A stretch of 64,000 nt of DNA from Geodermatophilus saharensis (GTDB lineage: Bacteria > Actinomycetota > Actinomycetes > Mycobacteriales > Geodermatophilaceae): positions 220,359 through 284,358 of the forward strand of contig NZ_FZOH01000001.1 in assembly GCF_900188205.1 (NCBI RefSeq), written 5' to 3'. The translations under genes and the position numbers were made by a program. This document shows positions 49,513 to 63,052 of this stretch, piece by piece (position 1 is the stretch's first letter; each line of letters begins with the position of its first letter). The notes beneath the pieces were generated by a model, which did not search any database, had not been told where the DNA came from, and saw only the letters and a list, made by a program, of their open reading frames with translations.

Positions 49513-50478
49513 TCAGGAGGCGACCCACTCCGCCCCGAGCGCCGCCAGCACGGTCGACAGCGGGTTGGCGAAGGTCAGCCCGGCGCCGGTGCTCCCGCCC
49601 CGGGTGCTCCCCGCGAACAGCAGGGCCAGGGGCGCGCGGTCGCTGCTGCGCCAGATCACCGACCCGCTGTCGCCGCCGGCGGAGAACGCCCCCGACAGTC
49701 CCTCGATCTCGATCTGGTCGTCGAAGAGGTGCACGCCGTCGTCGTACTGGACGGCGACCCCGTCGACCTCCACCGCCGTGATCCGCCCGCGCGTGTGCCC
49801 GGTGGTGCGGCCGACCTTCTCCACCTCCTCGTCGGGCTCGAGGTCGACCCCGTCGGGCACCGTGGCGCCGAGCGGGCCGCCCGGGACGTCGCCCGGGTCG
49901 GCATCGACCCCGTCGTCGACCGTGGCCGCCGCGGCGTCGACCCGGTTGGCGCGGTCGGTCAGGCGCACCGCAGCAGCCAGCGTGGCCACCCGGTCGGCGG
50001 GCGTGCCGCCGTCGGCGGGGCCCGGCTGCAGCACCGCGTCGCCGACCGTGCCGGCGCCGCCGGCGGCCAGCACGTGGTTGTTCGACAGCACGGCGAGCCG
50101 GCCGCCGAGCCGGACGAAGCCGCCCAGCGTTCCGGCGCTGACCGCCGGGTGCGCCACCGACAGCCCGGGGACCAGCGGCCTGGTGCGCCGCTGCAGCTGC
50201 GCGGGGGAGCGGGCCGGCTGCGGCAGTATCGGCCCGGTCACCCGGACGTCGACCTCGGCGCGGACGGCGTCCTCGAGGCCGGAGAGCAGCACCCGCGCGT
50301 CGGCCTCCGCCGCCACCCGGATGGCCAGGCGGGCCCGGCCGGGGGAGACCGGGGCCAGCCCGATCGCCGGCCGGGTCCACAGCCGGCCGCCGAGGTCGCT
50401 CGCGGTGACCAGGGGGAAGCCCTCGGCCAGCCGCGCGGTGAGGCGCGCCTTGAGCTCGCGCGCCGAGTCGATGAGCAC
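49513..50478 (-). CDS. Trypsin-like serine protease, cytosolic or unprocessed
   Basis: 321 residues with a chymotrypsin-fold domain from about residue 110. The proposed triad is H135 (LSNNHVLA), D181 (NRVDAAAATV) and S271 (GGDSGSV). An N-terminal alpha/beta segment (residues 1-85) precedes it. The GTG at 50478 has GGAGG 5 nt upstream. There is no signal peptide or transmembrane helix, which is unusual for this fold and suggests an intracellular role. Substrate unknown. It is divergent from the rpsL operon. Confidence 0.82.
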   Translation of the reverse strand: MLIDSARELKARLTARLAEGFPLVTASDLGGRLWTRPAIGLAPVSPGRARLAIRVAAEADARVLLSGLEDAVRAEVDVRVTGPILPQPARSPAQLQRRTRPLVPGLSVAHPAVSAGTLGGFVRLGGRLAVLSNNHVLAAGGAGTVGDAVLQPGPADGGTPADRVATLAAAVRLTDRANRVDAAAATVDDGVDADPGDVPGGPLGATVPDGVDLEPDEEVEKVGRTTGHTRGRITAVEVDGVAVQYDDGVHLFDDQIEIEGLSGAFSAGGDSGSVIWRSSDRAPLALLFAGSTRGGSTGAGLTFANPLSTVLAALGAEWVAS

Positions 50479-51109
50479 GGAGACCTCCGTTGCGGTGAGT
50501 GGCTCTGCTGCGACCGACCGTAGGGGGCACCACTGACAGTCGCGTGTCCCCGCGGCCCGCGGCGAGCCCGTCGAGCCCCCTGCCGCCGGCGTCGCGGCCC
50601 TGGCGGAGCGCCCTCGCCGCGGTACAGTGCTCGCCACCCCGGGCCGGCGGACCAGCCGGGCGCGGCCGCCGGAAATACCCGGGGAGCCCGCGCCGCTGTA
50701 CCCGTCGAGTCGGTCCGGACGTGAGGTTGGCCTCGCCCGCTGGGCGCCCGGGACCCGGCTTTGACCGCCTCCCGGACCGCGGGTATCGTGGTCAGCCGTG
50801 CCCAGGGTGCCCTGGGCCTGCTCCCGTTCGCGGTGCGCCTGGGTGTCCGGAGGTCCGTCCTCCTGGCCGCGGGTCCGCCCCGGAGGGCCGCCCCGCGGGG
50901 CGGCGCCCGGAGGTGGCGGCGCCGAGTCGCGGGGGGCGACCCGTCCGGTTCGACCACCGGCCGGTCCTGGGGTCGGCGACACGCCCGACCGCGGGGACCG
51001 GTGAGTGGCCCACGACCAGGGTGGACACCCCAGCAGGACCGGCACCGGAGACACGACAGCAGCACCGTCCACAGCACGACCCAGCGCAGGTAGGAGATCC
51101 AGGCCACCC
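50479..51109 (+). promoter_or_regulatory. Upstream region and long leader of the rpsL operon
   Basis: This 631-bp gap between the divergent protease gene and rpsL holds a possible first minus-10 (TACAGT, 50623-50628), the better promoter at 50761-50789, and then about 315 nt of leader. The leader contains GC-rich inverted repeats, for example CCGCCCCGCGGGGCGG at about 50891-50906. Open frames here have no ribosome binding site or similarity. A leader this long suggests post-transcriptional control. Confidence 0.55.
50761..50789 (+). promoter_or_regulatory. Main rpsL operon promoter
   Basis: TTGACC (50761-50766), a 17-bp spacer and TATCGT (50784-50789) form the best housekeeping-type promoter in the window. 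The start site would be near 50796, 314 nt before rpsL. Confidence 0.7.
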
Positions 51110-51484
51110 ATGCCCACGATCAACCAGCTGGTCCGCAAGGGCCGCGAGGACAAGGTCGAGAAGACCAAGACCCCGGCGTTGAAGGGCTCCCCTCAGCGTC
51201 GTGGCGTGTGCACCCGCGTGTACACGACGACGCCGAAGAAGCCGAACTCGGCGCTGCGCAAGGTCGCTCGCGTCCGCCTCACCAGTGGCATCGAGGTGAC
51301 CGCGTACATCCCGGGCGTCGGCCACAACCTGCAGGAGCACTCGATGGTGCTCGTGCGCGGCGGCCGCGTGAAGGACCTCCCGGGTGTGCGCTACAAGATC
51401 ATCCGCGGCTCGCTGGACACCCAGGGCGTCCGCAACCGCAAGCAGGCTCGCAGCCGGTACGGCGCGAAGAAGGAGAAGAGCTGA
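51110..51484 (+). CDS. rpsL: 30S ribosomal protein S12
   Basis: S12 (124 aa) is at the decoding centre. The sequence is canonical: [29 protein letters not shown] and [26 protein letters not shown]. The lysines at the classic streptomycin-resistance positions (TPKKPNS and GGRVKDLPG) are wild type. rpsG begins 1 nt after the stop. Confidence 0.99.
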   Translation: MPTINQLVRKGREDKVEKTKTPALKGSPQRRGVCTRVYTTTPKKPNSALRKVARVRLTSGIEVTAYIPGVGHNLQEHSMVLVRGGRVKDLPGVRYKIIRGSLDTQGVRNRKQARSRYGAKKEKS

Positions 51485-51485
51485 C

Positions 51486-51956
51486 ATGCCGCGCAAGGGC
51501 CCCGCGCCGCGCCGTCCGCTGGCCGCCGACCCGGTCTACCAGTCGCCGCTGGTCACCCAGCTGGTGAACAAGGTCCTGGTCGACGGCAAGCGCTCGGTCG
51601 CCGAGTCGATCGTCTACGGCGCCCTCGAGGGCTGCCGCGCCAAGACCGACACCGACCCGGTGGTCACGCTCAAGCGGGCGCTGGACAACGTCAAGCCGGC
51701 CCTCGAGGTCCGCAGCCGCCGCGTCGGTGGTGCGACCTACCAGGTCCCGGTCGAGGTCCGCGCCTCCCGCAGCACCACCCTGGGCCTGCGCTGGCTGATC
51801 CAGTACAGCCGCGCGCGCCGCGAGAAGACGATGACCGAGCGCCTCATGAACGAGCTGCTCGACGCCAGCAACGGCCTCGGTGCCGCGGTCAAGCGCCGCG
51901 AGGACACCCACAAGATGGCCGAGTCGAACAAGGCCTTCGCGCACTACCGCTGGTAG
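51486..51956 (+). CDS. rpsG: 30S ribosomal protein S7
   Basis: S7 (156 aa) nucleates assembly of the 30S head and lines the E site. It has [22 protein letters not shown], the [13 protein letters not shown] beta-hairpin, and [21 protein letters not shown] C-terminus (here [18 protein letters not shown]). Length normal. fusA follows after 107 nt. Confidence 0.99.
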   Translation: MPRKGPAPRRPLAADPVYQSPLVTQLVNKVLVDGKRSVAESIVYGALEGCRAKTDTDPVVTLKRALDNVKPALEVRSRRVGGATYQVPVEVRASRSTTLGLRWLIQYSRARREKTMTERLMNELLDASNGLGAAVKRREDTHKMAESNKAFAHYRW

Positions 51957-52063
51957 TCGCACCCCTGCTGGTGACACACCCCGTCCACCAGCACCCGCCG
52001 GCGGGAGCGCCGGGCCACCCCCGGACGACCCGCACGCGGACCAGAGACAAAGAGGAGTGAGGA

Positions 52064-54163
<2,100 letters not shown>

Positions 54164-54251
54164 CCGCCGGGCGGGGTGCGCCCCCGCCCGGCCCCCCTGC
54201 AAGCCCACCCCAGCGTCAGCACGACTGCGACACCACGAGGAGAGGAACCCA

Positions 54252-55445
54252 GTGGCCAAGGCCAAGTTCGAGCGGACCAAGCCGCACGTCAACATCGGCA
54301 CCATCGGGCACATCGACCACGGCAAGACCACGCTGACCGCGGCGATCACCAAGGTCCTGCACGACAAGTACCCGGACCTCAACGAGGCGTCGGCCTTCGA
54401 CCAGATCGACAAGGCGCCCGAGGAGAAGGCCCGCGGCATCACGATCTCGATCGCCCACGTCGAGTACCAGACCGAGAACCGGCACTACGCCCACGTCGAC
54501 TGCCCCGGGCACGCCGACTACATCAAGAACATGATCACCGGTGCGGCGCAGATGGACGGCGCCATCCTGGTGGTCGCGGCCACCGACGGCCCGATGCCGC
54601 AGACCAAGGAGCACGTCCTCCTGGCCCGCCAGGTCGGCGTCCCCTACATCGTCGTGGCGCTCAACAAGGCCGACATGGTCGACGACGAGGAGATCCTCGA
54701 GCTCGTCGAGCTGGAGGTCCGCGAGCTCCTCAGCGAGTACGAGTTCCCGGGCGACGACGTCCCCGTGGTCCGCGTCTCGGCGCTCAAGGCCCTCGAGGGC
54801 GACGCCGAGTGGGGCGACAAGCTCATGGAGCTCATGAACGCCGTCGACACGGCGATCCCCGAGCCGCAGCGTGAGATCGACAAGCCGTTCCTCATGCCGG
54901 TCGAGGACGTCTTCACCATCACCGGCCGCGGCACCGTCGTGACCGGTCGCGTGGAGCGCGGCATCGTCAAGGTGTCGGAGGAGGTCGAGATCGTCGGCAT
55001 CCGCCCGAACTCGACCAAGACCACCGTCACCGGCGTCGAGATGTTCCGCAAGCTGCTCGACCAGGGCCAGGCCGGCGACAACGTCGGTCTGCTCCTGCGC
55101 GGCATCAAGCGCGAGGACGTGGAGCGCGGCCAGGTCGTCGTGAAGCCCGGCTCGATCACCCCGCACACCAACTTCGAGGGCTCGGTCTACATCCTCTCGA
55201 AGGACGAGGGTGGCCGTCACACGCCGTTCTTCAACAACTACCGTCCGCAGTTCTACTTCCGGACGACCGACGTCACCGGCGTCGTGACCCTGCCGGCCGG
55301 CACCGAGATGGTCATGCCGGGCGACAACACCGAGATGACGGTCGAGCTGATCCAGCCGATCGCCATGGAGGAGGGCCTGCGGTTCGCCATCCGTGAGGGT
55401 GGCCGCACCGTCGGCGCCGGTCGCGTCACGAAGATCATCAAGTAG
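54252..55445 (+). CDS. tuf: Elongation factor Tu
   Basis: EF-Tu (397 aa) delivers aminoacyl-tRNA to the ribosome. The G1 motif is [10 protein letters not shown], the switch and G3 region is [12 protein letters not shown], and [10 protein letters not shown] is the G4 motif; domains II and III are complete. GTG start, with GAGGAGAGG upstream. A 16-bp hairpin terminator follows 6 nt after the stop. Confidence 0.99.
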   Translation: MAKAKFERTKPHVNIGTIGHIDHGKTTLTAAITKVLHDKYPDLNEASAFDQIDKAPEEKARGITISIAHVEYQTENRHYAHVDCPGHADYIKNMITGAAQMDGAILVVAATDGPMPQTKEHVLLARQVGVPYIVVALNKADMVDDEEILELVELEVRELLSEYEFPGDDVPVVRVSALKALEGDAEWGDKLMELMNAVDTAIPEPQREIDKPFLMPVEDVFTITGRGTVVTGRVERGIVKVSEEVEIVGIRPNSTKTTVTGVEMFRKLLDQGQAGDNVGLLLRGIKREDVERGQVVVKPGSITPHTNFEGSVYILSKDEGGRHTPFFNNYRPQFYFRTTDVTGVVTLPAGTEMVMPGDNTEMTVELIQPIAMEEGLRFAIREGGRTVGAGRVTKIIK

Positions 55446-55451
55446 CACCCC

Positions 55452-55486
55452 GACGGGCGGCGGCCGGTTGCCGGCCGCCGCCCGTC
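55452..55486 (+). terminator. tuf terminator, 16-bp perfect stem
   Basis: Arms 55452-55467 and 55471-55486 are exact reverse complements with loop TTG, 6 nt after the tuf stop. It separates the str operon (rpsL-tuf) from the S10 operon. Confidence 0.88.
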
Positions 55487-55614
55487 CTCGGGTGGTCGCT
55501 CGTGCACCTGTGTGCACCACCACCCCTCCCGCTGGGGCCAGACCGGATGACGTCCGGACGCACCCGGCGTTCCCCAGCCAGCAGAACAGCGATCGGCAGG
55601 AGCGAGAGACAGCG

Positions 55615-55920
55615 ATGGCGGGACAGAAGATCCGCATCAGGCTGAAGGCCTACGACCACGAGGCGATCGACGCCTCGGCGCGGCGCATCGTGGACACGGT
55701 CACGAAGACCGGAGCGCGCGTCGTCGGCCCGGTGCCGCTGCCGACCGAGAAGAACGTGTACTGCGTCATCCGGTCGCCGCACAAGTACAAGGACTCGCGC
55801 GAGCACTTCGAGATGCGCACGCACAAGCGGCTCATCGACATCCTCGACCCGACGCCGAAGACGGTCGACGCGCTCATGCGCATCGACCTGCCGGCCTCGG
55901 TCGACGTCAACATCCAGTAA
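55615..55920 (+). CDS. rpsJ: 30S ribosomal protein S10
   Basis: S10 (101 aa) is a 30S protein that also pairs with NusB and NusG. It is canonical: [40 protein letters not shown] and [13 protein letters not shown]. The ATG at 55615 follows AGGAGCGAG. It is the first gene of the S10 operon; rplC follows after 16 nt. Confidence 0.99.
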   Translation: MAGQKIRIRLKAYDHEAIDASARRIVDTVTKTGARVVGPVPLPTEKNVYCVIRSPHKYKDSREHFEMRTHKRLIDILDPTPKTVDALMRIDLPASVDVNIQ

Positions 55921-55936
55921 GGGACCGAGACCAGTC

Positions 55937-56602
55937 ATGGCGAGTACGTTCCGCGGGCTCCTCGGCGAGAAGCTGGGGATGACCCAGGTCTTCGACGAGA
56001 ACAACCGCATCGTGCCGGTGACCGTCGTCAAGGCGGGCCCCAACGTAGTGACGCAGGTGCGCACCCCCGAGGTCGACGGCTACTCGGCCGTCCAGCTCGG
56101 CTTCGGCGAGATCGACCCCCGCAAGGTGAACAAGCCCGAGGGCGGCCACTTCGCGAAGGCCGGCGTCACGCCGCGCCGCCACCTCGTGGAGCTGCGCACG
56201 GAGGACGCCGCGCAGTACACGGTCGGCCAGGAGCTGACCGCCGAGGTGTTCGAGGGCGTCGCCAAGGTCGACGTCATCGGCACCAGCAAGGGCAAGGGCA
56301 CCGCCGGTGTCATGAAGCGTCACGGCTTCCGGGGCCTGGGTGCCGCGCACGGCACGCAGCGCAAGCACCGGTCGCCGGGCTCCATCGGTGGCGCCTCGAC
56401 CCCCGGCCGCGTCTTCAAGGGCCTGCGCATGGCCGGCCGCATGGGCGCGGTCAAGACCACCACGCTCTCGCTCGTCGTCCACAAGGTCGACGCCGAGCGC
56501 GGCCTGATCCTGATCAAGGGTGCCGTCCCCGGCCCGAAGGGTGGGCTCGTGCTCGTCCGCTCGGCCGTCAAGGGCGGTCCCGTGGGGAGTGACAACCAGT
56601 GA
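55937..56602 (+). CDS. rplC: 50S ribosomal protein L3
   Basis: L3 (221 aa) is a primary assembly protein whose extension reaches the peptidyl transferase centre. It has [29 protein letters not shown] and [22 protein letters not shown]. The stop overlaps the rplD GTG (GTGA). Confidence 0.99.
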   Translation: MASTFRGLLGEKLGMTQVFDENNRIVPVTVVKAGPNVVTQVRTPEVDGYSAVQLGFGEIDPRKVNKPEGGHFAKAGVTPRRHLVELRTEDAAQYTVGQELTAEVFEGVAKVDVIGTSKGKGTAGVMKRHGFRGLGAAHGTQRKHRSPGSIGGASTPGRVFKGLRMAGRMGAVKTTTLSLVVHKVDAERGLILIKGAVPGPKGGLVLVRSAVKGGPVGSDNQ

Positions 56603-57426
56603 CCCGCTCGACCGTGACCGAGGGCGCGCGCGCCGACCGCCAGGTCGACGTCCGCACGCCGGCGGGGGAGACCGCCGGCAGCGTGACGCTGCCCGGCGAC
56701 CTCTTCGACGCGTCGGCCAACGTCTCGCTGCTGCACCAGGTGGTGGTGGCCCAGCTCGCCGCCGCCCGCCAGGGCACGCACGCGACCAAGACGCGTGGCG
56801 ACGTCAGCGGCGGTGGCGTCAAGCCCTACCGCCAGAAGGGCACCGGCCGCGCCCGTCAGGGCTCGATCCGTGCCCCGCAGTTCGCCGGCGGTGGCACCGT
56901 CCACGGCCCGCAGCCCCGCGACTACTCGCAGCGCACGCCCAAGAAGATGAAGGCCGCCGCCCTGCGCGGTGCCCTCTCCGACCGGGCGCGCGAGGGCCGC
57001 GTGCACGTCGTCACCACCTTCGTCGACGGGGACGCCCCCAAGACCAAGGCCGCGCTCGCGACGCTCGACGCCGTGAGCACCGCCAAGCGGGTGCTGGTCG
57101 TCCTCGACCGCGACGACGCCCTCAACTGGGTGAGCCTGCGCAACGAGCCGCGCGTGCACCTGATCGAGGCCGGCCAGCTCAACACCTACGACGTGCTGGT
57201 CAGCGACGAGGTCGTCTTCACCGAGACCGCGCTCGCCGAGTTCGTGGCCGGCCCGCACGGCGGTGACCGCGTCTCCCTGGCCAAGCCGGACCTGACGACG
57301 CCGGACATCCCCGGCGCCATCCCGTCCGTGCAGCCGGCCCCCGGTCAGGGCACCACCGACCTGGACATCGCCGCCGACGCCGCTGACGACGCCGACGTCG
57401 TGACCGACACCGAGGAGACCAAGTGA
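56599..57426 (+). CDS. rplD: 50S ribosomal protein L4
   Basis: L4 (275 aa) lines the exit tunnel and in other bacteria represses its own operon. It has [21 protein letters not shown], the tunnel loop [19 protein letters not shown], and the core VLVVLDRDD. The C-terminus carries about 40 extra acidic residues beyond the usual end. GTG start overlapping rplC; the stop overlaps rplW. Confidence 0.98.
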   Translation: MTRSTVTEGARADRQVDVRTPAGETAGSVTLPGDLFDASANVSLLHQVVVAQLAAARQGTHATKTRGDVSGGGVKPYRQKGTGRARQGSIRAPQFAGGGTVHGPQPRDYSQRTPKKMKAAALRGALSDRAREGRVHVVTTFVDGDAPKTKAALATLDAVSTAKRVLVVLDRDDALNWVSLRNEPRVHLIEAGQLNTYDVLVSDEVVFTETALAEFVAGPHGGDRVSLAKPDLTTPDIPGAIPSVQPAPGQGTTDLDIAADAADDADVVTDTEETK

Positions 57427-57725
57427 GCGTCCGCGACCCCCGGGACGTCCTGCTGTCGCCGGTCATCTCGGAGAAGAGCTACGGGCTGCTGGACGACAAC
57501 CAGTACACGTTCGTGGTCCTCCCCGAGGCGAACAAGACGCAGATCAAGATCGCCGTCGAGCAGGTCTTCAACGTGAAGGTCCTGTCCGTCAACACGATCA
57601 ACCGCCAGGGCAAGCGCAAGCGCAGCCGCGGGGCACGCATGGGCAAGCGCAAGGACACCAAGCGCGCCATCGTCTCCGTCGCCCCCGGCGACCGCATCGA
57701 GATCTTCGGTGGTCCCGGCGCCTAG
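57423..57725 (+). CDS. rplW: 50S ribosomal protein L23
   Basis: L23 (100 aa) sits at the tunnel exit and docks trigger factor and SRP. It has [35 protein letters not shown] and the family length. GTG start overlapping rplD (GTGA). rplB follows after 44 nt. Confidence 0.99.
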   Translation: MSVRDPRDVLLSPVISEKSYGLLDDNQYTFVVLPEANKTQIKIAVEQVFNVKVLSVNTINRQGKRKRSRGARMGKRKDTKRAIVSVAPGDRIEIFGGPGA

Positions 57726-57769
57726 GCGCCCGGGCCGTACGGACCAGAGACAGAGGAACTGAGTCAGCA

Positions 57770-58603
<834 letters not shown>

Positions 58604-58626
58604 GCGGGTAGAGGAGTCCGACAGAC

Positions 58627-58908
58627 ATGCCACGCAGCCTGAAGAAGGGCCCGTTCGTCGACGACCACCTGCTCAAGAAGGTGGACGCACAGAACGAGAA
58701 GGGCACCAAGACGGTCATCCGGACCTGGTCGCGGCGCTCGACGATCATCCCGGACATGCTCGGCCACACCATCGCCGTGCACGACGGGCGCAAGCACGTG
58801 CCGGTGTTCGTGACCGAGGCGATGGTCGGGCACAAGCTCGGCGAGTTCGCCCCCACCCGGACCTTCCGGGGCCACGTGAAGGACGACCGCCGGTCCCGGC
58901 GGGGCTGA
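58627..58908 (+). CDS. rpsS: 30S ribosomal protein S19
   Basis: S19 (93 aa) is in the 30S head with S13. It has [38 protein letters not shown] and [16 protein letters not shown]. Standard length and position between rplB and rplV. Confidence 0.99.
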   Translation: MPRSLKKGPFVDDHLLKKVDAQNEKGTKTVIRTWSRRSTIIPDMLGHTIAVHDGRKHVPVFVTEAMVGHKLGEFAPTRTFRGHVKDDRRSRRG

Positions 58909-58936
58909 GCACGGTCCCGGGAGAGAGAGACACGAG

Positions 58937-59428
58937 ATGACTTCCCAGCTGGGAGAGGAGACGCAGGTCGCGCGGGCCACCGCCCGCTTCGTCCGCGTCA
59001 CCCCGATGAAGGCACGCCGGGTGGTGGACCTCATCCGCTACCTGCCCACCGACGAGGCCCTGGCGCTGCTGCGGTTCGCCCCGCAGTCCGCCAGCGAGCC
59101 GGTGGCCAAGGTCGTCGCCAGCGCCGTCGCCAACGCCGAGCACAACCTGCGGCTGGACCCGGCCGCGCTCGTCGTCAGCGCCGCGTTCGTCGACGAGGGC
59201 CCCACGCTCAAGCGGATCCGTCCGCGGGCGCAGGGCCGGGCCTACCGCATCAACAAGCGGACCAGCCACATCACCGTCGAGGTGAGCGAGGTCGGCTCCA
59301 GCGCCGAGCTCGCCGGCAAGTCCCGCACCGCCCGCCGCCGCACCGGCCAGTCCGGCCCCGCCGTGCAGCAGACCGGCCAGCAGCAGGGCACGCAGCAGCG
59401 CGCCAACACGAGGGGAGGGACCCGCTAG
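58937..59428 (+). CDS. rplV: 50S ribosomal protein L22
   Basis: L22 (163 aa) lines the exit tunnel opposite L4. It has [21 protein letters not shown] and the [20 protein letters not shown] hairpin region that approaches macrolide sites. The C-terminal 40 residues are a Gln/Thr/Gly-rich tail. The TAG stop shares a base with the rpsC GTG. Confidence 0.98.
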   Translation: MTSQLGEETQVARATARFVRVTPMKARRVVDLIRYLPTDEALALLRFAPQSASEPVAKVVASAVANAEHNLRLDPAALVVSAAFVDEGPTLKRIRPRAQGRAYRINKRTSHITVEVSEVGSSAELAGKSRTARRRTGQSGPAVQQTGQQQGTQQRANTRGGTR

Positions 59429-60348
59429 TGGGTCAGAAGGTCAACCCGCACGGGTTCCGCCTGGGCATCACCACCGACTACAAGTCCCGGTGGTACGCCG
59501 ACAAGCTCTACAAGGACTACGTCAAGGAAGACGTGGCCATCCGCAAGCTCATGACCAAGGGCATGGAGCGCGCCGGCATCTCCAAGGTGGAGATCGAGCG
59601 CACCCGTGACCGGGTCCGCGTCGACATCCACACCGCCCGGCCGGGCATCGTCATCGGCCGCCGCGGCGCAGAGGCCGACCGCATCCGCGGCGAGCTGGAG
59701 AAGCTGACCGGCAAGCAGGTGCAGCTCAACATCCTCGAGGTCAAGAACCCCGAGGCCGACGCCCAGCTGGTGGCGCAGGCCGTGGCCGAGCAGCTGTCGA
59801 GCCGGGTGAGCTTCCGCCGCGCGATGCGCAAGGCCATGCAGTCGGCCCAGCGCAGCCCGCAGGTCAAGGGCATCCGGGTGCAGTGCTCCGGCCGCCTCGG
59901 CGGCACCGAGATGAGCCGGTCGGAGTTCTACCGCGAGGGGCGCGTGCCGCTGCACACCCTGCGCGCGAACATCGACTACGGCCTGTACGAGGCCCGCACC
60001 ACCTTCGGCCGCATCGGCGTCAAGGTGTGGATCTACAAGGGCGACGTCAGCGGCTCGCGTGCCGAGCGGGAGGCCCTCGAGGCCCTGGCCGCGCGGCAGC
60101 AGCGCCGGGAGCGCCCGCAGCGCCCCCGCCGGTCGGGCTCCAGCGGCACGACCGCCGGTGGCACCGAGGCCGGCCGTGCCGCGGCCGAGTCCTCCGGGGC
60201 GCCGGCGACCGGCCCGGACACCGCCGACAGCACCGTGGCCGCGACCTCCGGTGAGGTCGCGCCCGAGACGACCGTCGCCGAGGTCGCGGGTCCCGAGGGC
60301 ACCGCGGCGGCCGAGGCGACCGCCACCGACACCCAGACGGAGGGCTGA
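59428..60348 (+). CDS. rpsC: 30S ribosomal protein S3
   Basis: S3 (306 aa) forms part of the mRNA entry channel. It has [21 protein letters not shown], the KH-domain [20 protein letters not shown], and [20 protein letters not shown]. After residue 215 a tail of about 85 Ala/Thr/Glu-rich residues follows, longer than in Escherichia coli. GTG start overlapping rplV by one base. Confidence 0.98.
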   Translation: MGQKVNPHGFRLGITTDYKSRWYADKLYKDYVKEDVAIRKLMTKGMERAGISKVEIERTRDRVRVDIHTARPGIVIGRRGAEADRIRGELEKLTGKQVQLNILEVKNPEADAQLVAQAVAEQLSSRVSFRRAMRKAMQSAQRSPQVKGIRVQCSGRLGGTEMSRSEFYREGRVPLHTLRANIDYGLYEARTTFGRIGVKVWIYKGDVSGSRAEREALEALAARQQRRERPQRPRRSGSSGTTAGGTEAGRAAAESSGAPATGPDTADSTVAATSGEVAPETTVAEVAGPEGTAAAEATATDTQTEG

Positions 60349-60351
60349 CAC

Positions 60352-60768
60352 GTGCTGATCCCCCGGCGCGTCAAGCACCGCAAGCAGCACCACCCCGACC
60401 GTTCCGGCCGGGCCAAGGGCGGCACGCAGATCAACTTCGGCGAGTACGCCATCCAGGCCCTCGAGCCGGCGTACGTCACCAACCGGCAGATCGAGTCGGC
60501 CCGTATCGCCATGACGCGGCACATCCGCCGTGGCGGCAAGGTGTGGATCTCGATCTACCCGGACCGTCCGCTCACCAAGAAGCCGGCCGAGACCCGCATG
60601 GGTTCCGGCAAGGGCTCGCCCGAGTGGTGGGTCGCCAACGTCAAGCCCGGCCGGGTGCTCTTCGAGCTCTCCGGCGTGGCCGAGCCGGTGGCCCGCGAGG
60701 CCATGCGCCGCGCCATCCACAAGCTGCCCATGAAGTGCCGCTTCATCACGCGTGAAGGAGAGGTGTGA
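60352..60768 (+). CDS. rplP: 50S ribosomal protein L16
   Basis: L16 (138 aa) binds near the A site of the 50S subunit. It has [37 protein letters not shown] and [22 protein letters not shown] start, 3 nt after rpsC. The stop overlaps the rpmC ATG by one base. Confidence 0.99.
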   Translation: MLIPRRVKHRKQHHPDRSGRAKGGTQINFGEYAIQALEPAYVTNRQIESARIAMTRHIRRGGKVWISIYPDRPLTKKPAETRMGSGKGSPEWWVANVKPGRVLFELSGVAEPVAREAMRRAIHKLPMKCRFITREGEV

Positions 60769-61001
60769 TGGCCGCCGGTCTGACCGCTCCGGAGCTGCGC
60801 GAGCTCTCGGCCGACGAGCTCGCCACGCGGCTGCGTGAGCACAAGGAAGAGCTGTTCAACCTGAGGTTCCAGGTGGCCACCGGCCAGCTGGACAACAACC
60901 GGCGGCTGCAGACCGTCCGCCGCGACATCGCCCGGATCTACACGATCATGCGCGAGCGCGAGCTGGGTCTCTCGGCCGCCCCGAACGAGGGTGTGGCATG
61001 A
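60768..61001 (+). CDS. rpmC: 50S ribosomal protein L29
   Basis: L29 (77 aa) is beside L23 at the tunnel exit. It has [27 protein letters not shown] and the second helix [23 protein letters not shown] chose the ATG at 60768, which overlaps the rplP stop; a GTG directly before it is also in frame. The stop overlaps rpsQ (ATGA). Confidence 0.98.
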   Translation: MAAGLTAPELRELSADELATRLREHKEELFNLRFQVATGQLDNNRRLQTVRRDIARIYTIMRERELGLSAAPNEGVA

Positions 61002-61297
61002 GCGAGCCCGACAACACCGCCGTCGCCAGCGGCCCCGGCCTGGCCGGCCGCGGGTACCGCAAGGTCCGCGAGGGCCTCGTGGTCAGCGACAAGATGGACA
61101 AGACCATCGTCGTCGAGGTCGAGGACCGCGTGAAGCACGGCCTCTACGGCAAGGTCATCCGCCGGACCAGCAAGCTGAAGGCCCACGACGAGCAGGGGGT
61201 CGCCGGCATCGGCGACCGCGTGCAGATCATGGAGACCCGGCCGCTGTCGGCCACCAAGCGGTGGCGGCTGGTCGAGGTCGTCGAGAAGGCCAAGTAG
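60998..61297 (+). CDS. rpsQ: 30S ribosomal protein S17
   Basis: S17 (99 aa) binds the 5 prime domain of 16S rRNA. It has [37 protein letters not shown] and [19 protein letters not shown]. It is the last gene of the S10 operon; 219 nt with a possible promoter and a 15-bp hairpin precede rplN. Confidence 0.98.
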   Translation: MSEPDNTAVASGPGLAGRGYRKVREGLVVSDKMDKTIVVEVEDRVKHGLYGKVIRRTSKLKAHDEQGVAGIGDRVQIMETRPLSATKRWRLVEVVEKAK

Positions 61298-61516
61298 GAG
61301 GTCCGGGCGTCCCCGTCCTGTGACGGACGGCCCCTCGTGGGACGTCCGGGGACCGGGTACCCTGGACGACTGGCGCCCCTCCGGGTGAGCGCCACATCCC
61401 GGTACCCGTGTCGGACGCACCGGCAGCCATCCGCTGCCGGTGCGTCCGCACGTGGGAACCGGACAGCCGGTTCACCGTTCCGGCCCGGCTGTCACCACCG
61501 AGATTGGGAGTAGCAC
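61298..61516 (+). promoter_or_regulatory. S10/spc operon boundary with possible promoter
   Basis: The 219-nt spacer contains TACCCT (61358-61363), a possible minus-10 without a good minus-35, then the perfect hairpin at 61413-61447 and a purine-poor stretch before rplN. I infer the border between the S10 and spc transcription units. Confidence 0.45.
61413..61447 (+). terminator. 15-bp perfect hairpin before rplN
   Basis: Arms 61413-61427 and 61433-61447 are exact reverse complements with loop CATCC. It lies 115 nt after the rpsQ stop and 69 nt before rplN. Because a possible promoter lies upstream of it, it could be an attenuator in the rplN leader and not only a terminator. Confidence 0.65.
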
Positions 61517-61885
61517 GTGATCCAGCAGGAGTCGCGGCTGCGAGTCGCCGACAACACGGGTGCGAAGGAGATCCTCTGCATCCGGGTGCTCGGCGGCTCC
61601 GGGCGACGCTACGCGGGCATCGGTGACGTCATCGTGGCGACGGTCAAGGACGCGCTGCCGGGTGCCGGCGTCAAGCGCGGCGACGTCGTCAAGGCCGTCG
61701 TGGTCCGCACCGCCAAGGAGCGTCGGCGTCCCGACGGCTCCTACATCCGCTTCGACGAGAACGCCGCGGTGATCATCCGCGACAGCGGCGACCCGCGCGG
61801 CACCCGCATCTTCGGCCCCGTGGGCCGCGAGCTGCGCGACAAGCGCTTCATGCGGATCATCTCGCTGGCCCCGGAGGTGCTCTGA
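61517..61885 (+). CDS. rplN: 50S ribosomal protein L14
   Basis: L14 (122 aa) bridges to 16S rRNA and binds RsfS. It has [51 protein letters not shown] and [27 protein letters not shown] start at 61517, weak AG-rich site upstream. rplX follows after 2 nt. Confidence 0.99.
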   Translation: MIQQESRLRVADNTGAKEILCIRVLGGSGRRYAGIGDVIVATVKDALPGAGVKRGDVVKAVVVRTAKERRRPDGSYIRFDENAAVIIRDSGDPRGTRIFGPVGRELRDKRFMRIISLAPEVL

Positions 61886-61887
61886 CC

Positions 61888-62247
61888 ATGGCCGCCACCA
61901 AGAAGACCGACACCAAGAAGAAGGCCCCGTCCATGAAGGTCAAGAAGGGCGACACGGTCGTCGTCCTGGCCGGCAAGGACAAGGGCGCGCGGGGCCGGGT
62001 GATCGCCGCCTACCCCCAGCTGCAGAAGGTCCTCGTCGAGGGCGTCGGCCGCATCAAGAAGCACACCCGCATCAGCTCCAACCAGCGGGGCGCCCAGCAG
62101 GGCGGGATCGTGACCCAGGAGGCTCCCATCCACGTGAGCAACGTGATGGTGATCGACTCCGAGGGGACGCCGACCCGGGTCGGCCACCGCAAGGACGAGG
62201 ACGGCCGCACCATCCGGGTGTCGCGGCGGACCGGTAAGGACCTCTGA
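61888..62247 (+). CDS. rplX: 50S ribosomal protein L24
   Basis: L24 (119 aa) initiates 50S assembly. The KOW motif is [20 protein letters not shown], then [23 protein letters not shown] Lys-rich N-terminal stretch of about 15 residues precedes it. rplE follows after 2 nt. Confidence 0.98.
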   Translation: MAATKKTDTKKKAPSMKVKKGDTVVVLAGKDKGARGRVIAAYPQLQKVLVEGVGRIKKHTRISSNQRGAQQGGIVTQEAPIHVSNVMVIDSEGTPTRVGHRKDEDGRTIRVSRRTGKDL

Positions 62248-62249
62248 CG

Positions 62250-62834
62250 ATGACTGCACCCACCCGCGAGCTCCCGCGCCTGCTGGCGCACTACCGCGAG
62301 TCGATCGTGCCGGCCCTCCAGCAGGAGTTCGGCTACGGCAACGTCATGCAGATCCCGCGGCTGACGAAGATCGTCGTCAACATGGGCGTCGGCGAGGCCA
62401 CCCGCGACGCCAAGCTCATGGACGGCGCGGTGCGCGACCTGACCGCCATCACCGGCCAGCGGCCGGCCGTGGTCCGCGCCCGCAAGTCGATCGCCCAGTT
62501 CAAGCTGCGCGAGGGCATGCCCATCGGCGCCAAGGTCACCCTCCGCGGCGACCGCATGTGGGAGTTCCTCGACCGGCTCCTGGCGCTGGCCCTGCCCCGC
62601 ATCCGCGACTTCCGTGGCCTGAACGCCAAGCAGTTCGACGGGCACGGCAACTACACCTTCGGTCTGACCGAGCAGTCGATGTTCCGCGAGATCGACGTCG
62701 ACAAGATCGACCGTCCGCGCGGCATGGACATCACGCTGGTCACCACCGCGACCAACGACGAGGAGGGTCGCGAGCTGCTGCGCCTCCTGGGCTTCCCGTT
62801 CGCCGGCCAGCCCGTCGTCACCACCATCCGCTGA
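62250..62834 (+). CDS. rplE: 50S ribosomal protein L5
   Basis: L5 (194 aa) binds 5S rRNA. It has [40 protein letters not shown], the [23 protein letters not shown] segment, and [25 protein letters not shown]. rpsN follows after 22 nt. Confidence 0.99.
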   Translation: MTAPTRELPRLLAHYRESIVPALQQEFGYGNVMQIPRLTKIVVNMGVGEATRDAKLMDGAVRDLTAITGQRPAVVRARKSIAQFKLREGMPIGAKVTLRGDRMWEFLDRLLALALPRIRDFRGLNAKQFDGHGNYTFGLTEQSMFREIDVDKIDRPRGMDITLVTTATNDEEGRELLRLLGFPFAGQPVVTTIR

Positions 62835-62856
62835 GCCGGGCCGAGGAGACAGACAG

Positions 62857-63042
62857 ATGGCCAAGAAGGCGCTGATCAACAAGGCGGCCCGCAAGCCCAA
62901 GTTCGCGGTCCGCGGTTACACCCGCTGCCAGCGGTGCGGTCGTCCGCACTCGGTCTTCCGCAAGTTCGGCCTGTGCCGGATCTGCCTGCGGGAGATGGCC
63001 CACGCCGGCGAGCTGCCGGGTGTGAGCAAGTCCAGCTGGTGA
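62857..63042 (+). CDS. rpsN: 30S ribosomal protein S14, zinc-binding type
   Basis: S14 (61 aa) of the short zinc-ribbon form (often rpsZ). The ligands C24, C27, C40 and C43 are intact ([21 protein letters not shown]). It lies in the normal spc position between rplE and rpsH. A 21-bp perfect hairpin starts 10 nt after the stop. Confidence 0.98.
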   Translation: MAKKALINKAARKPKFAVRGYTRCQRCGRPHSVFRKFGLCRICLREMAHAGELPGVSKSSW

Positions 63043-63052
63043 AGTCGAAGGA

